Positions 27,583-39,200 of a stretch of DNA of 64,000 nt are shown one piece after another (the first letter of the stretch is position 1; each line of letters begins with the position of its first letter). A program made the translations under genes and the position numbers. The DNA lies in NCBI RefSeq assembly GCF_000485595.1, contig NW_014577086.1, forward strand, positions 299,630 to 363,629, read 5' to 3'. The notes below the pieces were generated by a model. The model did no database searches. It was given only the letters and a program-made list of their open reading frames with translations, and was not told the origin of the DNA. This stretch comes from Priapulus caudatus (lineage: Eukaryota > Priapulida > Priapulimorpha > Priapulimorphida > Priapulidae).

Positions 27583-30219
27583 CTCTCACATAACGCGTGC
27601 GCGCACACGGCCGAGTTGCCTTTCTGTTCCCCCCACACATATATATCTATATCTATTATGTACTCTTGATATATGATAAGGAATATTATTATATATATAT
27701 ATATATATATAATCATATATATATATTATATATATATATTATATATAACTATAAGCCAGCTATGTGTCTGTGACAGTAATCAAACAATCAAAGAGGTAGT
27801 TTGCCACCTCGTGCATGCATGTAATTAATTTGCATTCGTACACACACTCAATACCAAGATCGATCTATGAATAATCACGAAATATAATTGCACATGATCA
27901 CTCACGTGACATGAATAATGAAAGTGTAAAATGAACAATGAATAATGCACATGATCAGGCAATGAATTAGTCACCCTCCAGGACTACTACTAGCTAGGGC
28001 AGCGTGATAATGTGTTTTGGCAATTTGTGCATGAGTCAGATGTGACAGGTAGAACCATCGATCGATAATTGTTTGTTAAGACAATATACTGTATTTCAAT
28101 TAACGTAATTGAGTTTTGGTCAGTTAAAAGCAATAATTCTACACAGCATGTCTACATGCAGTCGACTTTGTGCTAAAGACCCACTGTCACACTTAATTCT
28201 AAATCACTTTAACCTTGATCGCAAGTAGCTTTAGTCAAGATAGCAGCTATATAATAATATAGCTATATTATATATACAATATTATATATATATATATATA
28301 TATATAATTATATATATATATATATATATAGTACTATATATATATATATATCCAGTTTTGCCTGCCCTACATTTCATCACTTCAGCTTGTCTAATATAAA
28401 CTACATAAAGACAGGCAGCCGCAGTCAATCATCAATCAATCAATGTGTGAGCGAGCTAGATGAAATTATATATATATACACTTCTTTCAATTTATTTCTA
28501 TCATGTACTCGGAATGATGATGACGATGACACACACACAGGCACGCGTACGCTCGCGCACGCATGCGCACACGCCCGCACGCATGCGCACACGCACGAAA
28601 ATGCATATACACATAATATAATTCAGGGGTCGAATTAGCCGCTAGCCCGCTAGCCCGGGACTAGTAATTGTTTGGAAGGGCTAGTTAAAGGCCAGGCTGG
28701 CTTGCCCGTCGGGCAAGTAAACAATTCCAGACCAGATTTCGTAATTCCGCCCGTTTTAGGATATGATCAGTGTATGATTAATGGGAATTTAATTGCGGTT
28801 TGTGAGCATTCAAATTCAGTCCACTATACCCTCAGAAAGCATCTTGGAGCATTCGTGAGATCAATCATTTTCCCGCGCAACCACTAGGGGGGAGCCTATC
28901 GACATCATACTTTTAAGGGCTAGTTGAAAACCAGAAGGGCTAGTACAAACCTTACCTTACTAGCCCTTCGGGCTAACTTGCATATTGTCCTTATTTATAC
29001 CCCTGATATATATATATGTGTATGCATATATGCATATGAAATCACTATAATATAATATATTATAATAAAAAATAAAAAATATTATATAATATAATATAAT
29101 GTAACACAGTATAATTATAATAGCCTGTAAATAACAGCTCAGCGTTATTGTGACGGAGCAGTTCAACAAGTCCGTAACCAAGCAGCCCTATAACGCACTG
29201 GCCTACAATCGTTCGTGCCCTTTACACACAGTCACGCTTCCTTCAGTACGCACAGGCCTGCTAGGCCAGGTTTCATGTTACAGGTTAGATGGAAACATAT
29301 AGACAGTGCCATCCATCTTCCCAACGTTCTGTCCCGAAATTTTCAAATTGCTGATAAAAAATGAGAATTGCTGATAATCTGTGCTGCGGCGGAGCACCAC
29401 TGGCTATAAAGCCCGGCGCACACGTGAGTAATTTTACTCAAGTAAAATGACGCCCGAGTCAAAATACTCACGCGTAATATTTTCAGCGTTCGCCGCACAC
29501 GTGAGTAAAATTACTTAAGGAATAAGTGGTAATGCAGATCACGTGACTGTGCGCAGCCAATACTGGGCGCACAATGATTTAAACGCATGCGCTGTGATTA
29601 CCAGTAAATTTACTCAGCGCGCGCGCACACGTTGAGTAAAATTATCAAACACCTTTGATATATATTGAGTAAAATGACGCATGCGTCAAATAACTCAACG
29701 AAAATCCGCCGCACACGTGAGTAAAATTACTCACGTGTGCGCCGGGCTTTAGCACGGACAACTAGCGTAAATATATGCTCTATTACATATGAGAGTGATT
29801 GATTATGTTTTGTACACCCTGAGAATTTGCGTCATGGACTAGCGTAAGATTTGATCAGGAGTGTCATAATATATATCTATATTATGACACTCCTGATTTC
29901 ATGTATACTGTGCCAGCATCTAGCATACACATTTCGCATTTAAGTCAATTAATTACCGTAAAAAAAGTGTTGACTTTGTACAAATAGCAACGTGAAATGT
30001 GCAAGCCAGTGGTGGTATTTGTGTGTACCATTGATCTCAGTGAGGCACTTGAACTACCAGGCTATACGGACGCCGATTCTCTGAGACTGACAGAGTGCAT
30101 GGTGTCCTCACCATATGACGCACGCGAGAGAACAGTTGCCAAACGAGCAAACAAACAGATAGAGAGACAGAGAGTCAGACAGACAGACCAACACACGCAG
30201 GCACACACACACACACACA

Positions 30220-30271
<52 letters not shown>

Positions 30272-33200
30272 CACACACACACCACACGCACACGCTCGCG
30301 CACACACACACGCACACACACACACGCACACGCGCCCGCGCGCGCAAACACGCACACAGTCAGACAGACAGGCAGGCAGACAGGCAGGCAGGCAGATCGA
30401 CAGACAGACAACAAGACAAATAAACAAGGAGAGCAACAAAGCGAGAGACGGAGGGGGAGCATTCTATCAGCATTCACTGCTGACATATGGCTTCATCAAC
30501 TAGCTGGGCTTTACAAGTCTCAAGGATTACCGAGTGTGTATATATATACTCGCCACTGCACTGCTCCCGCCTCACATTATTGTGAGATGTGGGGGTGATG
30601 ATGAAACAACAAAAGCATCACAAGAGTGCAGTTTAGCGGCTGAGCGCGTGCCCTGGCAGCAATTAGATATACACTCGATTTTCAACCACTTTTACAATGA
30701 GTCCCAAGCGATGCTAACTCCATCATCACGGTATAGAGGAAATACACGCCACTGCTTTAGCAATTCAGATATACAGCACCAAGTACTCTGCAGTAACCTT
30801 CTTGCATCACAGACACGCACAAGATACACAAATCACAATACGTGGGGCACGCAAATTTCGTCGTCAGGACAAAAATTGTGATATAGAACGAACTTCAACA
30901 AAGCAATTCACTAAAATTATAATTTAACATGTGATAATGTCAAACGACGCTCGCTACTACGAAGCGTGGGTACGCTAGCTGGTATGCGGGTATATCTGAA
31001 ATTCTACCCCTCAACAACGCGTTCTTTACATAACCCGTAACCCGAAAGATTAACGTACTATCTAATAAAACCACTCAGCTGCACACAAATAAGCCGCTTG
31101 TGATTAGGTGTTACAAGCGGCAACACAGCTTACACAATGGAAATTCTTATTTATATATTACAATGCATTATTTTCGGCACTGTAACTACGCTCATATTGC
31201 TATAGTTTATCTAAATATGGTGAGCCAAATATTCAGCAAAGGAACGCCTGTAGACGGACTTCAACAGAATTCTCATTATAGTCTGTATTATTGAAATAGT
31301 TATACCAGTGCTTATATTTATAATATTGAGAGAGAAATTGGACTGGCCTGAGTCACTGATAGCTGACCCTAAAACTACGACTATGTCAACTCTTCTGCCA
31401 CGCCAGTTTTCATGTAATCGCTGCAACAGTGAATTGAGCCCCGGCCTCCCTGGATCACGTCCCTTTATTATGTCCCTGGATTACGTCACACCACAGTGCT
31501 CTAGCAACCAGCGTATGGCTTCTTCGCATCTCAGAAGAACGTGTGCTGCAGGACAGCGAGCATTCCTACATGCCTCCCACACCCGCACGCCCGTTGTTGC
31601 CGTGACTGGAGTTTTCAGTAGCTAATAAGCCGCTTGTTGACGCTGCTCGCGCAAAAATACCGCGCCGCAGATATCTAAGCATTAATTTCTTCTCTGCTGC
31701 AAGAGCGGCAGCAGCGTCTGCATCCACATTCCCCCCCCCCACACCCGACGAAGCACATTTCTGCGAGGAGTAGAGTTACGCTGTAGCAGGCATCATGAGA
31801 TAACGAGAACGACTGCTAAACACATGCACACAGCTGTACTGCGTCATGCGCGTACTATCAAGAGTCCATTTATAATAGAAAATTGTCTATTATGGACTCT
31901 TGGTATTATAGAATGCAAGAACCACGAAAACTCCCTGTAAAATTCGTTCTTATACACTTATCGCTACATGTGTCGGCAAGATACGGTGCAGTATGCTTTG
32001 GCCTGCACTCGCTGGTCTGCATTTGTAAACTTGAAGCAAAATATACAATTTAAATTCACGTATTATACCTAAAATTGCTACTTTGTTTTAGCTCTAGTTG
32101 TGCTGGCTTTCTGTCCTTCTACGTCGAACTTTGCAGGGGCACTAGGAATCATTGCCGTACTGCTTCCACCACGACACCCAAAAACTGTCAATATCCACAA
32201 CGAAAATCCTTGCTAACAAGTAGCTCTATAGCCCCTTGGTCTGCGGCTTTCATCCTACTTACTCGGCCTACTGTACTGTGCTGATGGAAGCAAGACTGAA
32301 TCAATACGAGATTCGTATATATGGTGAATTTTTAAGCTAATCTGTATACAATCAAAAGACCTCAGCGGCGCATGAGGTACACCTAGTAGGCCGCTGAAGT
32401 AAGCAGGTGCAGGCTTCATTAACCAAGCAGACACCACTCTTACAAAGGTTATAGAGATTTACATGAGCGCCACTTATATATATATATATATGCAGCTCCT
32501 GATATGCAGTGAGGTGCTTCATGCTTGCTCGCCGCGGCACGTGCACCCCCGCAGATAATTGCTCTGCATATACCTATAGGGCATATAGGCTCCGCCCGCT
32601 CAACCACGCCATTGTGAAACGCTGTGAACGGTCTATACAGCCAATCTACATAACCGCACAGAAGCTCGTCAAATTCCATAATAAAAATACACTTATACTT
32701 GTGAATATTTAATAACGTTGACATCGTTTCATTTGGGTATAAATTTCCTAACCGTATGTACGTAAATGCGGACAGAACATACTCTTTCAGGATTTTAAAA
32801 CATATGTACATGCATCTACGGAAACGGGAACAGAATGTTTTCTCGATGACCCACCGTGTGTTATTTCTGCGCCCATTTATTTACAAGAACATGCCACAAC
32901 ATGATTCAAGTTACTACATCAATACTTCGCGGAATTCTTTGCGTGCACATGGATTTTACTACTCATCTGCCTTGTCTATACTGTTGTTTTACAGTTGACT
33001 TTATGTACAGTTAGTGCAGTAAGCGCGAGAAACGTGTTGGGTGGGGGTAAGTAAGATGCACAGATTTGTAAATTTTGGATTTTCTACTATACTACGAAAT
33101 ACAGCAATGGAATAACACGGCGCCTGGAAAACAACACAGGGACAGATACACAGCATTCAATCAGAATATCGGAGCGGTCATGCAAAATTAATCTGAACTA

Positions 33201-36200
33201 TATAAACCAAATTGCAAGACATGTAGAAACAGTCAGTGAGGCTGTCAGACCATACACACGGATCGAGACAAGCAGCCGGCGACATTCAGCAGAACAATTA
33301 CATTAATTAGAATAATAGGTATGCGACCGTGGTCACAGCGCCTGAGGATATGCGGTGAGGCAGGCAGACAGCAACGACCAGCCATGCTGGAAGTCCTCAG
33401 GGTTTCCCCAACACAGACACGATTGATCCTCGCCTTCGAATCGATGTATATAATGACTGCCGCTGGACTCGCAGTCGTTAGCGCGCGCACGCGTATACAT
33501 ACATGCTCGTCTTAGCGCTTGCGACAAGTTATTGACGAATACTGGCAATTGCTTGATGAAGGCCAATGAATTTTAATGGCAGGTTAATTGCCGCGTCCAG
33601 AGTGGGGCATGCATGATTAGCGTGCATGTTATGCACACAGCGCATTCACACAAGAGTGCGTGCTACGCTCGCATGCGCGCGTACATGTTAGCGGTACAAG
33701 ACGTTATATGTCCGGTGAAAATCTGCGGGGGGACTATAGTGGGTTGCCGGATAGAGCAATTTCCCAGATAGACACACTCACACACACACGCGCGCACACA
33801 CGCACGCACGCACGCACACACGCGTGGTATATTGTTGTGTCTACACGTGACGCGCATAATGTTGTGCGAAGTAGGTTTCCTCTATGCCCCGGGCTACTGC
33901 AAATATCAATTTTTACCCTTTAACGCAAACGCCACTGCGACTTTCTCTTCTTACTCGACATTGTTGAACATTTCATGATGAATATGGGGTCGGGAAAACT
34001 AGCGTGACTGTTTCGAACCTGAAACTGATCAATGCCGGTTGGGCTAATAAAGTTCTAATAAAGTGAGACATTACTTTCCTTTTTGTCAAATTCCGGAAAC
34101 GTCCGGATGTTACAAATAGATATTGCACCCTTTACTGTATATGTCTATGCGCGCATGCCTATATATATTTATTATATATATATATATAGATCATGAGTAC
34201 ATAATGGGATCATAATGGGGGGAGGGGGTAATAATCTCCCATTATGTACTCTTGATATATGTATATATATATATATGTCGTGTGTACGTGTGTTTCAGTA
34301 CATTCACTTAAAGGAATAATATAGGTCCATTGATTATGCAATGTTGACGAATGCTAGAGTAACTGGCACCTTGTGTAGTTAATAAGTACATTACCTTATA
34401 GCCAAACGCGTAGTAGTTTGTCCAATATCACTGCTGGTTACTAAGAAATGTCTAATTCAAATCCGCAGTCCAAAAATCTGTTGTTTACAGTTTCAAACCG
34501 CTGCCGGCGAAGCGGGTGTGATACAGATTTATAGTGCACCGGACATTTTCGCACGCATGCTCGGCCGTACGCAATGCTATCATCAGTGATTTAGTAAACA
34601 TGGACGCTCGTGATAAGGAACTTTTTGTCATGGCATGTCCACGTGCGTCCGTGATTAGTACGTGTGTTTTACTCTATTTCCATGTTTATATAGTCCGTGG
34701 CCGTGGTTACACCGCTGCATGACACCTCCGTTTCATCTGGCGTCCAAAACATACGGGCCGCACAAATGTTTACGTCATCGCTTGACTCCTGGATGACATT
34801 TACGGCACGTAAATGATACGTTGATACATATCAACAACCGATTTCAAGTCTTGTTTGTAATATGATATTGTGTGTTGTCAGTGATATTGGACAAACTAAT
34901 ACGCGTTTGGCTATAAGATAATGTACTTATTAACTATACACAAGGTGCCAGTTACTCTAGCATTCGTCAACATTGCATAATCAATGGACCTATTATTCCT
35001 TTAAATACACAAGGTGCCAGTTACTCTAGCATTCGTCAACATTGCATAATCAATGGACCTATTATTCCTTCATATACTTTATATTCCTCCTATTATACTT
35101 TCAGAGTAATGGTCCGGCCTGGTCGCCGACTACGCCCTCCTGCTACTACGATCGGACAGCGCGGGTCACGCGATCCATCCCCAAAACAGCTGACTGCGCG
35201 CTGACTGGTCCGTCGCTGTCAGATCAGCAGCTTCCAGAAGAAAACCACCCGGCTCGATTGCCTTTGCATCTGTCTAGTTGTAAATTATTTACAAGCTCAT
35301 CGTAAATACGCCGTTCCAGTTACACATGTAATACGCAGCCACGCACGGGGGAGGGAAGCTGTGCTGGGCGGATTGACGACTCGCAAATAGAACGCCTTCA
35401 ACGGCGGCGAAAAACGCGTGTATGTGTTTATTTTAAGCTAAACTAAGGATTAGTTTAAACCAGCATGCAGAGCTTGAAATTATTTACGTTTTAATCTGTG
35501 TATGGTACACATCTCATCTTATATTACGGTTTCAGTTGGGGTTAGTCACACATCGCAAATATCCAACGAGGCAGCGTTGAACGTGTTCAGTCGGTTGAGG
35601 CCAAGAAGAGACCAATCAAGAACTGACCAAAGGTATAGGTCACCGACTCACCATAGACTCTCTTTTGTTTCTACAGATTTAGGTGACATTAATAACGATA
35701 CGTCTTTGTGGTATTGACGAAATCCCGCTGTCCATTGTGGTGAGATTTCGGGATCCTGTGACTTGGCTTACCAAAGACATCCGGACTGCTTGCCTACCCA
35801 CATGACGTCATGATGCGATGATGATCGATGCCACGCCGTTTAATCAACCACTTTCATTTTTAATGAGCCTTTACCGACATCGCAGTAAGCACTAAGCAGC
35901 ATGCCGACAGTAGAAATCCCCTGCGCACACGTATACATCGTGCATCCAGTCTGATGCAATGCACGCAACTAGTTTTAACTATGTACGCAAGAGACGCGGC
36001 CACCACTCCACAGCACCCTAATACGTGTTCATCTCCCCGACGTGTCATTTCTCCCGGCACCATCCTATTCGAACTCAGCCGACGGCACGCTACACAAGAG
36101 TTCGCACTCGCAGCGTTTCGACACAGCGATGAACGAACAATTTGTAGCTGATGTAAAACAATCGTTACTGTTCGTCGCTTAAAGGGGCGGTCAGCTAACA

Positions 36201-39200
36201 GACGAGCTCTCTACAAGCAGCGCATGAGTCACGCAATTCAAACGAACAGGAAAACGCCGGCTATCAACGGCATTACTTCAAGTTTGGGTAGGAAACAGAA
36301 ACATACATTTGGAAAAGGTTCCTATGCACGGATAGCGCTAATATGTAGATAGTTTTTCCAGGCGTGCATCACATAGAGACCTCTGTGTTATGCTTTCCTG
36401 ATTTCTCTATAGAACGTGTACGCGCATCTTCCCCACCCAGCCATAACGTCATTCGCGTAGGGATGTCAGCCCCTCCACCTCAACGGGTCTTCGCGCGTAC
36501 AAGCATTAGCCACACATGATACTCGGGAGTATGCAAAATGTATGTACACACGCTCTAGCACAAGTGCACAACACATGCTCTGGTTGTCTAGCACGATGTA
36601 TCGCGCGCGAGTATCATTTCTGCACGGCTGACACATATAACCATGAATAAGCTAGCTAGCTGCGCATTCACTCATCATTCAGCACACATGAAGTATGCTC
36701 ATGCACATGCTTCGATCCGAAACGTCCCAGGCGGCCGGCACAAACCGCCCGGACAGTTTATTAGCGGTTGAAGCATTTACATGTAATTTATGACATTTAA
36801 TGTCCGCTAAGCAGTCACTGTAAGTAACATTCTGGGGCTGGGGCCCGTTGTCAGAAACAAAATTAGTCTAATATGAGTAAATTAGCGTAATAACGCAATA
36901 TCAGCTCGTAATATTTTGCGTAATGGGATTCATCAGCAAATCTACGAGCGATTCTATGATGGATAAAATTTTACCAACAGATGTATTATCAGATTTACCA
37001 GCGGTTTTACTAATTAATGCGTTTGGGATTTGTAGATTACCGTTTAGATATACCAGCACAAACACATTTACCATATTTACCAGCCCATTTACCAGAATTA
37101 ATTACCAGCACATTTACATGATTTACCAGCACATGCATTAACCAGATTTACCAGCACATTTACCAGATTTACCAGCACATTAACCAGATTTATCAGAACA
37201 TTTACCAGATTTACCAGCACATTAACCAGATTTACCAGCACATTAACCAGATTTTACCAGCAATTTACAATTACCAGAACATTTTACAGACTTATCAGAA
37301 CATTTACCAGATTTACCAGCACATTTACCAGATTTATCAGAACATTTACCTAGACTTTACCAGCACCACTTTACCAGATTTACCAGACATTTACCAGATT
37401 TACCAGAACATTACCAGATTACCAGCACATCTATACCCAGATTTATCAGAACATTTACCAGATTTACCAGCACATTATTTACCACAGATTTACCAGTGGA
37501 TTTACCAGTGGATTTAGGACCAGCGAATTTCCTAATGGAATTATTAGCGAGTGACAACAGATATTAAATCAGGGCTGTTAATCAACATCTACTAACAGCC
37601 CGCATGATGATACTGTGACAAATCTCTAGCAGGCTATAACAGCAGGGGGTTTCTCTAAAGGGATGCAGAGCCAGGGGGTCGATACGGAATTTTAAAAGCA
37701 AAGATCGAGTACACTTTCCTGCTTATTGCTATACTGAGCTGCTAGAGCTGTTATTAAACCGCCATTGCGCACCTACGGTAGACGCCTAATAGATGTCTAG
37801 AAAGCATGAAGTAAGATTAGTATTGATGAAAAATTATGCCATTCTGTCAAGTGACGTAGCCATGGTAACTGGTCCACTGTGTTTGTGTGTAAGGGATCAG
37901 ACAAACTTGCTGGAAATTCGAATTATGTATCTGGCAAGTTTCGTGTGCGGTCTGGACATTGAATCTGTTAGCATTCATGAAGAAAGTGCATGTTGTGCAT
38001 GCACTGAAACATTCTATGTATTTTTTTAAATTTGTGAATCCTGCTTTTTCAGGCCTGCTGACCAATGCTGTCCAGTATTGCAAAACACCTATATACAACT
38101 TAGGTAAACTGAAAGCTGAGAGGGTCTATGTATCCCAGGGTACTGCCAGAACGTACCCTGGGTATGGTCCGGTATACCGGAACGTACCCTGGTACTATCT
38201 AATATGCCGGACCGTACCTCGCCTACTCCACTAACGAGTCTAGGGAGTCGCCTACGCCTACTCCCTAACCCTAACCATATCAGATAGTTACCTCAGGTAC
38301 ATATATGTCACCTACGCCTACGCCTACTCCCTAACCCTAACCATATCAGATAGTTACCAGGGTTCGATCGTTCCGATATATCGAACCGTACCCAGGGTAC
38401 CCTCCGATAGTACCCTGGGGGACATAGACCCTATGAGCGTAACTGACACAAAATGGACGGCAGAGATCTTCCTTCTGTTACTTTACTCACACTCACACTT
38501 GCCCTCTAATGTATGCACAATGACAAATACAAAATGATGCATGAAGAATGCAAGATGTCTAGATGCACTCTCCCACATCACCGCCCTTCACACTAACAGT
38601 AAAAACAACAGCAGCTGGGAATTTGTAACCGATCACGAACTGCGACTTAAGAAGGCGACACACGTTTGAAGAACCACTAAATACTTTTAAGTTGCAGTGA
38701 CATTAAGCTAACAGCTGCCATAGGCATATAAGCAACTTCACTCCCCATGAACACGGGCACAGTTAATAACGATGTGGGCTTAAATCACTTACACAAGACC
38801 TATAGCCAGACGAATAGTGTACTTGGTAAATATGTACGACACTGCACGTCACAACACACATTTCTGTGCATGGCTCTCCGCGTAAGCATCCCAACAGACA
38901 GTCCGCTGCGCAATTTGTGTAACATCACCAGAAGCTATACTCGTCAATCCTCTCGTGGTATGATCCCATTATGTGTACTGTACACGGGGAAAAGAAAGTA
39001 AGGATGGCTATAGCATCACTACGCGTCACAGACTTCACTGATCAATGTTGGCTTCAGATGGCCACTCTTGGATTCTATGTCTTTCATACTCAATCCGAAC
39101 AACACTAGCCTAGAAAAATCACACATCTCACTAAAATTCAAAGGTCTTCCACTCTTCGCATCCACCCATAAAATCATGCACAGTGTTGCACACACATCTA

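Noticed and set aside
37793-38029. 78-codon plus-strand frame
   Set aside because: No recognisable domain, no splice or expression cue.
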